Notes: generated by a model not told the origin, from the sequence alone. A stretch of 8,864 nt of DNA from Candidatus Nomurabacteria bacterium (GCA_021413625.1 JAIOPY010000032.1:1-8864); one strand, 5' to 3'. Shown: positions 1-6,953, numbered from the stretch's first letter. Made by a program: numbers and translations.

Positions 1-384
1 ATGCACAATCCTGCGTTCAAAAGAGGACATAGGGTCAACCTCTACACTTGATTTAAAGTATCTAGCTCGTTCTGCCATCATGTGTGCTACTGCTCGGATA
101 CCTTCTATACGTTTCTTTTGGAATCCATTTATATCTATTAAAAAATCTAAAATTGGATTTTCGGGTGTTAAATTAGGTGTCTTGTTTTCAATAATCCTGC
201 GAGTTAAGTAATTTAAGGCATGTAGGGCCTCTCCGTCACGACCAATGAAAAAGTGAGGTTCTGCTACTTCAACCGAAAACCAAGTATTTTGAGGTTCGGT
301 TTCAATAATATTAATTTCCTTAACTGGTATAGTAGTTTTTTCTATTATTTCTTTTATTAGGTTTTGAATATCATTTTTATTCAT
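1..384 (-). CDS. khpB: KhpB/Jag-like RNA-binding protein (KH + R3H), 3' end cut by window
   Basis: RNA-binding protein of the Jag/KhpB (SpoIIIJ-associated) family, which in other bacteria pairs with KhpA and affects cell elongation and division. The ATG at 384-382 lies 2 bases after the yidC stop codon, so the two genes are probably translationally coupled. The 128 readable residues hold a KH-type segment with a GRDG loop at residues 48-51, followed by a helix with ALHALNYLTRRI, and then the start of an R3H domain at 118-128, where R124 and H128 form the R-x3-H signature (PMSSFERRIVH). The N-terminal Jag_N domain found in many Firmicute versions is absent, as in short KhpB forms. The reading frame is still open at base 1, so probably the last few tens of residues are missing. 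Position directly after yidC is the usual place for this gene. Confidence 0.9.
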   Translation of the reverse strand, partial: MNKNDIQNLIKEIIEKTTIPVKEINIIETEPQNTWFSVEVAEPHFFIGRDGEALHALNYLTRRIIENKTPNLTPENPILDFLIDINGFQKKRIEGIRAVAHMMAERARYFKSSVEVDPMSSFERRIVH

Positions 385-386
385 AA

Positions 387-1127
387 TTAACTTAAGACAG
401 GTGCTTGTTTATTCTTCTTCTCAGCGTAAATCTGCTGACTTATAGCAAAAATATTACTTACTATCCAGTATAATGCAACTGCTCCAGAAGTAGAAACCCC
501 AAACCAATCAGTATAAAGAATGATAAAAATCAAAACTGGAAAAAAATATTTCATTTGAGTATGCATACTTCTACTTAAACTACTCTGGAAGGAGCCGTCA
601 TCCGCTGAAACAGGAGGTTTAGACATAAAATGCGCTTGAAAGTATTGAGAAATCGCAGCAAGTAGCGCTAAAGCTAAACTCTTTTGACTTATGTCTATAA
701 ATCCTAGAAACATGGTATTAATTTGCGCTGGAGCTTTAATGAAAGAATAAATCACGTCGGGATTAAAGTTAACTCCTTTCAAAAAAACAAAATACAATGC
801 AAAAATTACTGGGATTTGAATTAAAACTAAAAGACAACCAGAAAATGGGTTAGTTTGGTGTTTTTTATATAATTCAAAAGTTAGCCTAGCTTGTTCTTCC
901 TTGTTGACGCCCATATCCTTAATTTTTTTTAATTCTGGAGACAGAATATTCATTTTTGCCTGGCTTTCAATGGAACGCTGAGAGAGAGGAAAAATTAAAA
1001 TTTTAACAAATAAAGTAAGTATTATAATAGCTATACCGATATCTCCTCCTGGAATAATTGAGGCTAAAAACACCAAGGCATTAACTAAAGGATGATATAA
1101 AAAAGTGTCCCAAAGACTATGAATCAT
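387..1127 (-). CDS. yidC: YidC/Oxa1 family membrane protein insertase, short form
   Basis: Inserts and folds membrane proteins, alone or with SecYEG. The protein is 246 residues and lacks the large periplasmic domain of Gram-negative YidC, so it is the short Oxa1/SpoIIIJ-like form. Membrane segments are visible at about residues 29-48, 95-117, 149-166, 194-207 and 213-232, with a charged cytoplasmic loop (about 49-94) between the first two. The family pattern GDIGIAIIILTLFVKILIFPL is split over residues 28-48, and NPFSGCLLVLIQIPVIFALY lies at about 93-112. The hydrophilic-groove arginine of the family appears to be lysine here (K42). No lipobox is seen. It follows yidD after a 47-base gap that may contain its own -10 (TAGAAT, 1134-1139) and precedes khpB by 2 bases. 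ATG start at 1127; no Shine-Dalgarno sequence. Confidence 0.95.
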   Translation of the reverse strand: MIHSLWDTFLYHPLVNALVFLASIIPGGDIGIAIIILTLFVKILIFPLSQRSIESQAKMNILSPELKKIKDMGVNKEEQARLTFELYKKHQTNPFSGCLLVLIQIPVIFALYFVFLKGVNFNPDVIYSFIKAPAQINTMFLGFIDISQKSLALALLAAISQYFQAHFMSKPPVSADDGSFQSSLSRSMHTQMKYFFPVLIFIILYTDWFGVSTSGAVALYWIVSNIFAISQQIYAEKKNKQAPVLS

Positions 1128-1133
1128 ATTTTC

Positions 1134-1139
1134 ATTCTA
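1134..1139 (-). promoter_or_regulatory. possible -10 element for yidC
   Basis: On the minus strand TAGAAT (5 of 6 to the TATAAT consensus) ends 6 bases before the yidC ATG, the same spacing as at other genes in this window. No good -35 hexamer is visible 16-18 bases upstream, and yidC may simply be read from the rpmH promoter. Chance matches are common in such AT-rich DNA. Confidence 0.3.
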
Positions 1140-1174
1140 TATGAAAATATTAAAAAACACCAGTAATTTAAGCT

Positions 1175-1384
1175 TTATTTAACAGGGTCAATATGATTTT
1201 TCTGCCAAGGATGACAACGCAAAATACGTAAAATAGATAAATAACTACCCTTTAGAATACCGTATTTTTCTATCGCGCCCTTGCTGTATTCTGAGCAACT
1301 AGGGTAAAAAACACAGCTAGGTTTTATAAATGGACTTATGTTTCTTTGATAAAAGGAAATAGATTTTATAAAAATTAATTTCAT
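1175..1384 (-). CDS. yidD: YidD, membrane protein insertion efficiency factor
   Basis: Small cytosolic, membrane-associated protein that in E. coli helps YidC-dependent insertion. The 69-residue product matches the whole family length. It has an amphipathic N-terminus (residues 1-20), the signature YPSCSEYS at 27-34 with cysteines at 24 and 30, an AIEKYG element at 37-42, and the RCHPW motif at 56-60 followed by a C-terminal DPVK. The ATG at 1384 lies 4 bases after the rnpA stop codon, so it belongs to the rpmH-rnpA-yidD-yidC-khpB cluster. No ribosome binding site is recognisable, which fits translational coupling to rnpA. Confidence 0.95.
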   Translation of the reverse strand: MKLIFIKSISFYQRNISPFIKPSCVFYPSCSEYSKGAIEKYGILKGSYLSILRILRCHPWQKNHIDPVK

Positions 1385-1388
1385 GGTT

Positions 1389-1709
1389 CTATAACTTATT
1401 TAAAATAAATTCAACTTGTTTGCTTAACTCTAATGAATCCACGTCCTTTTTTAAAACAAAAGCGCCAGAGAGCCCAACAGGGAAGTCATTTAAATATTTC
1501 TTTAAAACTGCATACCCTCGTCTTCTTAATAAATTTCTTTTAACTGCGGTCTTAGCTGTGCTTTTAGGCACAATAAAAGATATTTTCTGGAGTTTTAGAT
1601 TTTTATTCAAAACAAACTTGAAACTTAAATTAGTGGAATTTATAAATTTTCCATTTTTAAAAATTTCTTCAACTGATTTTTTATCAGCTCTATGTTTTTT
1701 AGGAAGCAT
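1389..1709 (-). CDS. rnpA: Ribonuclease P protein component
   Basis: Protein subunit of RNase P, which supports the catalytic RNA in removing 5' leaders from tRNA precursors. With the ATG at 1709 the product is 106 residues, typical for the family, and begins [12 protein letters not shown] two codons further upstream (1715) could also start it, but MLPKK is the more family-like beginning. The basic RNR signature KRNLLRRR lies at residues 57-64, after the core strand [12 protein letters not shown] (45-56). The C-terminal half ([11 protein letters not shown]) fits the last strand and helix. It follows rpmH by 26 bases, the near-universal rpmH-rnpA pairing, and is followed 4 bases later by yidD. 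The RNase P RNA gene is not in the window. Confidence 0.95.
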   Translation of the reverse strand: MLPKKHRADKKSVEEIFKNGKFINSTNLSFKFVLNKNLKLQKISFIVPKSTAKTAVKRNLLRRRGYAVLKKYLNDFPVGLSGAFVLKKDVDSLELSKQVEFILNKL

Positions 1710-1735
1710 AAACAACCACTATTAGCTTTATAGGG

Positions 1736-1870
1736 TTAGACAGAAAGCTTTGCTCGGCCTTTTCTTCTGCGTCTAATGATAACTTTTTTACCATTTTTAC
1801 TCTTAGACCTAGACAAAAATCCATGAGCTTTACTTCTCTTTCTTTTTTTAGGTTGATATGTCTGTGACAT
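1736..1870 (-). CDS. rpmH: Ribosomal protein bL34
   Basis: Large-subunit ribosomal protein of 44 residues, read on the minus strand from the ATG at 1870 to the TAA at 1738-1736. The translation starts [18 protein letters not shown] and ends with a run of arginines and lysines, then KLSV. This is the complete bL34 pattern (TYQPxxRKRxxxHGFLxR...NGxxVxxRRRxKGRxxLSV). It is the first gene of the leftward cluster and is divergent from dnaA. The spacing to its promoter predicts a leaderless or nearly leaderless mRNA. Confidence 0.97.
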   Translation of the reverse strand: MSQTYQPKKRKRSKAHGFLSRSKSKNGKKVIIRRRRKGRAKLSV

Positions 1871-1877
1871 AAAAGGC

Positions 1878-1906
1878 AGTATATAACATTCTTCCTTTAA
1901 TATCAA
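1878..1906 (-). promoter_or_regulatory. sigma-70-type promoter of the rpmH-rnpA-yidD-yidC-khpB cluster
   Basis: Read on the minus strand, the -35 hexamer TTGATA (1906-1901) and the -10 hexamer TATACT (1883-1878) each match consensus at 5 of 6 positions and are separated by exactly 17 bases. Only 7 bases (GCCTTTT) separate the -10 from the rpmH ATG, so transcription should begin within a base or so of the start codon. Confidence 0.75.
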
Positions 1907-1946
1907 ATGAGTTTTTGCTACGACAAAAACGTTTATGATGTTAAGC

Positions 1947-1966
1947 TTATCAACAGATTATCAACA
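1947..1966 (+). promoter_or_regulatory. two direct DnaA-box-like repeats (TTATCAACA x2)
   Basis: TTATCAACA occurs at 1947-1955 and again at 1958-1966, same strand, 11 bases start to start, about one helical turn. Each differs from the consensus TTATCCACA at one position. They lie between the divergent rpmH and dnaA promoters, 20 bases upstream of the dnaA -35. They could serve DnaA autoregulation or form a second part of the origin. Confidence 0.65.
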
Positions 1967-1986
1967 TAGTTAGTAAGTTTTTAAAA

Positions 1987-2014
1987 TTCACATAAAATTA
2001 ACAGGTAGTATAAT
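1987..2014 (+). promoter_or_regulatory. dnaA promoter
   Basis: The -35 hexamer TTCACA (1987-1992, 5 of 6) and a perfect -10 TATAAT (2009-2014) are separated by 16 bases. The -10 ends 8 bases before the dnaA ATG at 2023, so the start point is predicted at about 2021 and the mRNA would be leaderless or have a 1-3 base leader. A competing ATG at 2013 runs straight into TGA and the one at 2018 is out of frame. Confidence 0.7.
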
Positions 2015-2022
2015 GTGATGCG

Positions 2023-3087
2023 ATGGACACAAAACAACTTTGGAAAAACTGTTTAGCAGAAATTGAGCTAGGAGTATCAAAAGCTAATTTCAGTACTTGG
2101 TTTAAAAATACCTCTATTTTAAGGGAAGATATGGGTATTATCTATGTAGGGGTTCCTAATGAATTCGTTAGAGATTGGCTTAAAAACAAATACCATAAGC
2201 TTATTACCAAAACCATAGCAGATGCCTATGAAAACATGCGCGCTGTGGAGTATATAATTACTAAAATAGAGGCAAGTAAGCAAGAACCTCAAAAAATCAA
2301 TGAAACTTTTGTAAATAAAGAGCTTCCATTAAAGGATTTATATATAAACCCAGAAGATAACTTAAATTCTAGATATCATTTCAATTCCTTTATTGTGGGA
2401 GGGTTCAATGAGCTTGCTTATGCTGCCTCTCAAGCCAGAATAGAGAATCCTGGGACTAAATATAATCATATTAAACAAATAATATTTTCTTCCGATAAGC
2501 ATCCTAACTACATACCAGAGCTCGCAGACCGCTTAAAATCACGTTTTGCTGCTGGAATGATAGTTGATGTCTCGGAACCAGAATATGAGTCTAGATTGGC
2601 TATTTTAAAGGTTAAATTACAAGAATTAGGCATAGACCTAGATAAAGAGATAGTGGAGTACGTCGCAGAAGCAATAGAAGGTAATATTAGAGAGTTAGAA
2701 GGAAGTTTAAACACAATTGTTTGCCAATATCGTCTTAAAAATAGGCCCCTCTCATTAACTGAAGTTAAAAACCTACTAAAAAATAACATAAAACCAAAAA
2801 AGAACGTGGCTATTAAAGATGTGGTAAAAATTGTAAGTGATTATTACAACCTAGATGAAACCTCAATCTATGAAAAAACAAGAAGGAAGGAGATAGTAAA
2901 AGCACGACAAGTGGTTATGTATCTTCTAAGAGAAGATTTTAATGTTTCTTATCCTTTAATAGGACAAAAACTAGGAGGTAAAGACCACACAACTGTAATA
3001 CACTCCTATTTAAAAATAAAAGGAGACCTAAAAAATGACCCTCACCTTCAACAAGAATTAGAAGTAATAAGAGTTATGTTTAAATAG
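2023..3087 (+). CDS. dnaA: Chromosomal replication initiator DnaA lacking the Walker A/Walker B block
   Basis: DnaA binds DnaA boxes at oriC, and its ATP-bound oligomer opens the duplex. This 354-residue protein shows domain I (about 1-82; conserved WF at 26-27), a short linker, then the start of AAA+ domain III (LNSRYHFNSFIVGGFNELAY, 114-133). At residue 148 the expected YNPLFIYGG-to-Walker A region is absent, and the sequence jumps straight to sensor I (KQIIFSSDKHP, 151-161). By recall of E. coli DnaA, about 90-95 residues are missing, including GxxGxGKT and the DDIQF Walker B. Adding them back gives the usual ~445. Retained are the box VII arginines (DRLKSRF, R170 and R174), sensor II (NIRELEG, R223) and DNA-binding domain IV with GGKDHTTVIHSY at 318-329. 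No stop or frameshift is present. ATP binding and hydrolysis should be impossible; DNA binding should remain. A genuine deletion or an assembly error are both possible. The ATG is fixed by the promoter and the family-like N-terminus. Confidence 0.95.
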   Translation: MDTKQLWKNCLAEIELGVSKANFSTWFKNTSILREDMGIIYVGVPNEFVRDWLKNKYHKLITKTIADAYENMRAVEYIITKIEASKQEPQKINETFVNKELPLKDLYINPEDNLNSRYHFNSFIVGGFNELAYAASQARIENPGTKYNHIKQIIFSSDKHPNYIPELADRLKSRFAAGMIVDVSEPEYESRLAILKVKLQELGIDLDKEIVEYVAEAIEGNIRELEGSLNTIVCQYRLKNRPLSLTEVKNLLKNNIKPKKNVAIKDVVKIVSDYYNLDETSIYEKTRRKEIVKARQVVMYLLREDFNVSYPLIGQKLGGKDHTTVIHSYLKIKGDLKNDPHLQQELEVIRVMFK

Positions 3088-3132
3088 TTGTTAATAAACA
3101 GTTAAAAAACAAACAACAACTTAAAAAGTAAA

Positions 3133-3141
3133 TGTGGATAA
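3133..3141 (-). promoter_or_regulatory. perfect DnaA box
   Basis: TGTGGATAA on the plus strand is the exact reverse complement of the consensus TTATCCACA. It sits 46 bases after the dnaA stop codon, at the left edge of the AT-rich segment, and is the strongest DnaA site of the spacer. Confidence 0.8.
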
Positions 3142-3254
3142 TTTTAAGTAAATTTTAAAAAATAAAATTATAAACAATAAAAAACAAAAATTATTAGATA
3201 AAAATTAGAAATAAAAAATTAAAAATATCCTTTATAAATAACATTATGTTTTAC

Positions 3255-3271
3255 TTATACACTTTTCAACA
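3255..3271 (+). promoter_or_regulatory. tandem near-consensus DnaA boxes
   Basis: TTATACACT (3255-3263) and TTTTCAACA (3263-3271) share one base and each deviate from TTWTNCACA at one position. They lie at the dnaN side of the AT-rich segment, 43 bases before the dnaN ATG. They could be low-affinity origin sites or a dnaN control element. Confidence 0.5.
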
Positions 3272-3314
3272 CAACTAATAGTATTAATAGATTTAATATA
3301 TAAGATATAAACAT

Positions 3315-4412
3315 ATGAAGATAGAATGTGAAGTTAATAAAATTAAAAATGCAATTTCTCAAGTAGAAAAAATAACTGGAAAAAATTTAACTCTTCCTGT
3401 TTTAAACTCTATTCTTTTAACTGCATCTGGTAAATCTCTTAAACTTAGAGCTACCAACTTAAGTTTAGGTGTTGAGGTAGAAATACCATCTAAAATTGAA
3501 AAAGAAGGTGTGGTAGCTATTTCAGGTTCTATATTAACTAATATTTTTTCTAATGTTTTTGAAAATGATAATGTTTTTTTAGAAGGGGATGATGGGAATT
3601 TAGCTATAAAAACCAAAAAAAGTAAAATCAAGTTAAAAGGACAACCTTGTGATGATTTTCCAACTATTCCAAAGGTAGATGGAATAACTTTTGAAATAGA
3701 AGTAAAGAAATTTTTAGATGGTATAAAGTCTGTATATTATAGTTCTTCTGTTTCAGATATAAAACCAGAAATATCTAGTGTTTATATTTATGGAGACGGT
3801 GAAGATTTAGTTTTTGTCTCCACTGATTCTTTTAGACTAGCTGAGAAGAAGGTTAAATTAAAAAATTCTGAAGAAGTTTCTGGTATGTTAATTCCATTTA
3901 AAAATATACCTGAAATTCTAAGGGTTTTTAGTGAATCTTCTGGTTTTTTAACTGTATGTTTTAATAAGAACCAAGTTTCTTTTTCATCTGATAATATATA
4001 TCTAACATCTAGAATTATAGATGGAGTTTTTCCAGATTATCGTCAAATAATACCTAAAAATAAAAAAACAGAAGCAGTTGTTTTGAAACAAGATTTACTT
4101 AACGCTTTAAAAATTTCTAATATTTTTTCTGATAAATTTAATCAGGTAAATCTTTTAATTAATCCTAAAAATAAAGTTTTTGAACTTTCTTCTTCCAACA
4201 ACGATGTGGGTGAAAATAAAACTCAAATTGATGCAACTCTAGAAGGAGAAGAAGTTGAGCTTTCTTTTAATTATAAATATTTTTTAGACTGTTTTCAGTC
4301 TATTGATACTGACAGTATGTCTGTAAAGTTTGAAGGGACATCTAAGCCAATAACCATAACTCCTATATCTGACCGTTCTTTCACCTACCTTATTATGCCT
4401 ATGAATAGATAG
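3315..4412 (+). CDS. dnaN: DNA polymerase III beta subunit (sliding clamp)
   Basis: Forms the ring-shaped dimer that holds DNA polymerase III and other enzymes on DNA. The 365-residue length is normal for three clamp domains of about 120 residues. The start (MKIECEVNKIKNAISQVEKI), the LPVLNSILLTA element near residues 27-37, a VFVSTDSFRLA segment in the middle domain and the C-terminal YLIMPMNR (YxVMPMRL in most species) are all characteristic. The hydrophobic-pocket C-terminal residues therefore look intact, unlike the damaged neighbour dnaA. ATG start at 3315 preceded by AT-rich sequence without a Shine-Dalgarno motif. Its stop codon (4410-4412) directly abuts the stop codon of the convergent PBP gene. 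Confidence 0.97.
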   Translation: MKIECEVNKIKNAISQVEKITGKNLTLPVLNSILLTASGKSLKLRATNLSLGVEVEIPSKIEKEGVVAISGSILTNIFSNVFENDNVFLEGDDGNLAIKTKKSKIKLKGQPCDDFPTIPKVDGITFEIEVKKFLDGIKSVYYSSSVSDIKPEISSVYIYGDGEDLVFVSTDSFRLAEKKVKLKNSEEVSGMLIPFKNIPEILRVFSESSGFLTVCFNKNQVSFSSDNIYLTSRIIDGVFPDYRQIIPKNKKTEAVVLKQDLLNALKISNIFSDKFNQVNLLINPKNKVFELSSSNNDVGENKTQIDATLEGEEVELSFNYKYFLDCFQSIDTDSMSVKFEGTSKPITITPISDRSFTYLIMPMNR

Positions 4413-6947
4413 TTAGTCTTCTACTTTAAAAACAGAAGTTGTTTCTCCGCGGTTATATACTGTGTCGTAAGAAATTATATTTATTTCATTTTTCTCTCTT
4501 AAAATATCTAAATCTTTTGGATAAAAGGAAAAATTAAACGGATATTCTGAGGTGCCTAAATAAGCATCATTTACAAAAATATCTATTTTCTGTAAAGGAA
4601 AACGTCCAATGTTAGAAATTTTAAGTTGAATTTTTTCATTAGCTTTATAGTAGATAGTGTCTTTGGGTTCAATTACCCTTACATCTGGTTTAGAATCTTC
4701 ATTGTGAATATCATCTTCTTCTGTAGGAGCGTCTTCCCAAGTTGTTACCGGATATCTCCACTCATTTTGTTCCCACCATCTTTGTACAGGAACCTCCCAA
4801 TGCATAAATTGTTGATTGTTGTCTGGATTGCTTGGCGCTGGTCCTAAAATATCGTCTCTGTTTAACCAATAGAGTATGGAATGAACATTAGTAATTATTT
4901 TTTCTTCCAAAGTTTCTTTTGGAGTATATGCGGTGGCTAATTTTTTAGAAATTTTATCTATGAAAAAGCTTTCATTGCCTTGCCAAAATCCACGTAATAC
5001 TGGTTTAACTTTTTGAATATCAACTTCTAGGTTTGGTTTTTCAAATTTTTCATTTGGTAATATTTTTAGCGCTTCAGCTATAAATTTATTCCAAATTGGC
5101 CCAGCCATTGCCGCACCTCCTTTTTTCATAGGAGTATTGTCATTGTTGCCTGCCCAAACACCTACTGTAATAGAAGGTGTATAACCTACAATCCAAGCAT
5201 CTCTGTTGCTGTTTGTGGTTCCTGTTTTTACTGCTATTTCTTTTCCTGGAACTAGCAATACAGAATTGGCGCCAAAAGTTGGGGTCCGAGCAATATTATC
5301 AGATAAAATATTGGAAATAGTTAATGCTGTATTTTTTGGTAATACGTCTTTTGGTTTTTGAATATACTCTTCTAATATTTTTCCATTTATATCTTCAACT
5401 TTTAGAATTCCAGTTTGAGGATTTTTTACTCCATCATTTGCAAAAACGCTATAAGAGGCTGTCATGTCTAGTAAAGTAACCTCGCCACCTCCGATAACTA
5501 AAGTTAAACCATATCTACTTTTATCAACCAGTGTGCTTATTCCCATATCTTCAGCTGTTTTTAATGCATCACCCAAGCCAACTAGATATAAGAGTTTTAC
5601 TGCTGGAATGTTTATGGATTGTGCTAATGCATTCCGTAGAGTCATTGGGCCACGAAAATTTCCGTCATAGTTATCTGGAGAATAACATTCGTCTTGGTTA
5701 TGCCCTGGTAAAGCTTTACCATCTGCATCACAAGTTGTTTGAAATTCTGTTTTTAAATCAAATAAAACTGTATCGGGAGTAAAACCTTTATTAAAAGCAG
5801 TAGCGTAGATAAAAGGCTTAAAAGAAGAACCCGGTTGTCTTTTCGCAGTAGCTATATTGTAGTTGCCGTCTATTTCCTTATCAAAGTAGTCTCTAGAGCC
5901 TACCATTGTAAGAATTTGCCCTGTCTTGGGGTCTATTGCTACAAGTCCAGCATTCTCTCCATTCCAGTTTTTCTCGTTGTCTAAAGCGCCTTCTTTTACA
6001 AATTTTTCTGCTTTCTCTTGTAATTCATAATTTAGAGTTGTGGTAACTTTTAAACCACCATTTTCTACCACATCCGCGCCGTATTTGTTTTCCAAGTAGT
6101 CCTTTATAAAAAATACAAAGTGGGGCGCTTTAATTCCAGAAGTTGATTGGGGTAGGAAAGTTACTACTTCACTTTTGGCTTTATTATATTCATCTTCCGA
6201 TATGAAATTTAGTTCTAGCATTCTAGATAAAACTAAATTTTTTCTGTCTTCTAATTTATCTTTATTTTTACCATAAGGTGACAACAAGGTTGGAGATTGG
6301 GGAATAGAAGCTAAATAAGCAGCTTCTGCTAAAGTTAAATCCATCGCTTTTTTGTTAAAATAAGTTTTACTTGCTTCTTCTATGCCGTAAATAGTGCCTC
6401 CGTAGGGAATTTCATTTAAATAAGCTTCCAATATCTTTTCTTTAGACATGGATTTATCTATTTTTACTGCCAGAACCCATTCTTTTAATTTTCTAACATA
6501 CCTTCCAAAACCACTGTCTTTTTGTAATAAAGTATTTTTTACCAATTGTTGAGTTATAGTTGAACCACCACCACCTATGCCAATGTTAAAAATATTTGAA
6601 AAAACTGCTCTGATGGTAGAAGTTATTCGTATGCCGTTGTGATTGTAAAATTCCGAATCTTCAATTGCCACCGTAGCATTTTTAATATTGGGACTCATGT
6701 TTTCAAAAAGCACATTAGTTCTTTTTACATCTCTGTGAATGTCGTATAGTAAAACCTCTCCTGTACGGTCATAGATTTGAGTGGAGTTTGAAACTTTTCT
6801 GTCTTCAAAAGAACGGAAATCTGGAATTCTTAAAGAAGAAACCCAAAGCACAATTATTCCTAAAAAAATAATTCCAACACCAGCGCCAAAGAGCACCATG
6901 TTTTTAAAATGTTTGTTTTTTCTATGTTTTTTCAATTTATGCAACAT
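4413..6947 (-). CDS. Class A penicillin-binding protein (GT51 transglycosylase + transpeptidase)
   Basis: Bifunctional peptidoglycan synthase of 844 residues: polymerises lipid II and cross-links stem peptides outside the membrane. A basic cytoplasmic tail (1-16) and one membrane anchor (about 17-38) come first. The GT51 domain follows with AIEDSEFYNHNGI (catalytic E96), GGGSTITQQLVKN (126-138) and EAYLNEIPYG (174-183). The penicillin-binding domain has the active-site S374-x-x-K377, S444-I-N446 and K574-T-G576. All catalytic motifs are intact. Beyond about residue 640 there is a tryptophan-rich stretch (W717, W724, W725, W730, W737), an acidic linker (739-755) and a final beta-rich, probably Ig-like domain (about 756-842). 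It resembles PBP1A/PbpC-type enzymes of Patescibacteria; I do not assign a symbol. The ATG at 6947 lies 6 bases after an extended -10 element. Confidence 0.95.
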   Translation of the reverse strand: MLHKLKKHRKNKHFKNMVLFGAGVGIIFLGIIVLWVSSLRIPDFRSFEDRKVSNSTQIYDRTGEVLLYDIHRDVKRTNVLFENMSPNIKNATVAIEDSEFYNHNGIRITSTIRAVFSNIFNIGIGGGGSTITQQLVKNTLLQKDSGFGRYVRKLKEWVLAVKIDKSMSKEKILEAYLNEIPYGGTIYGIEEASKTYFNKKAMDLTLAEAAYLASIPQSPTLLSPYGKNKDKLEDRKNLVLSRMLELNFISEDEYNKAKSEVVTFLPQSTSGIKAPHFVFFIKDYLENKYGADVVENGGLKVTTTLNYELQEKAEKFVKEGALDNEKNWNGENAGLVAIDPKTGQILTMVGSRDYFDKEIDGNYNIATAKRQPGSSFKPFIYATAFNKGFTPDTVLFDLKTEFQTTCDADGKALPGHNQDECYSPDNYDGNFRGPMTLRNALAQSINIPAVKLLYLVGLGDALKTAEDMGISTLVDKSRYGLTLVIGGGEVTLLDMTASYSVFANDGVKNPQTGILKVEDINGKILEEYIQKPKDVLPKNTALTISNILSDNIARTPTFGANSVLLVPGKEIAVKTGTTNSNRDAWIVGYTPSITVGVWAGNNDNTPMKKGGAAMAGPIWNKFIAEALKILPNEKFEKPNLEVDIQKVKPVLRGFWQGNESFFIDKISKKLATAYTPKETLEEKIITNVHSILYWLNRDDILGPAPSNPDNNQQFMHWEVPVQRWWEQNEWRYPVTTWEDAPTEEDDIHNEDSKPDVRVIEPKDTIYYKANEKIQLKISNIGRFPLQKIDIFVNDAYLGTSEYPFNFSFYPKDLDILREKNEINIISYDTVYNRGETTSVFKVED

Positions 6948-6953
6948 CTTTTA

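Larger units (their letters stand above)
3088..3314 (+). other. dnaA-dnaN spacer, candidate oriC with AT-rich unwinding region
   Basis: This 227-base stretch has no credible gene. It contains a perfect DnaA box on the minus strand (3133-3141) and near-consensus boxes at 3255-3263 and 3263-3271. Between them lies an extremely AT-rich segment: bases 3141-3240 hold only 7 G or C by direct count. DnaA boxes flanking an AT-rich stretch next to dnaA, with gene orientation diverging here, is the expected layout of a bacterial oriC. It must also hold the dnaN promoter, but I could not pick one -10/-35 pair with confidence (TATAAG at 3299-3304 is a weak candidate). Origin function is inferred. Confidence 0.65.

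Noticed and set aside
1420..1725. Open frame of about 100 codons on the plus strand opposite rnpA
   Set aside because: It lies entirely over the well-supported rnpA on the other strand and its translation resembles no family.
2464..2472. DnaA gap as a frameshift, intron or intein scar
   Set aside because: The frame is uninterrupted, with no extra sequence and no splice-junction residues. Material is missing rather than inserted.
2508..2789. Minus-strand open frame inside dnaA
   Set aside because: It is antisense to the conserved box VII and sensor II region of DnaA, has no promoter or family resemblance, and is a shadow.
5464..5782. Two overlapping plus-strand open frames inside the PBP gene
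   Set aside because: They are antisense to the transpeptidase domain and have no recognisable content.
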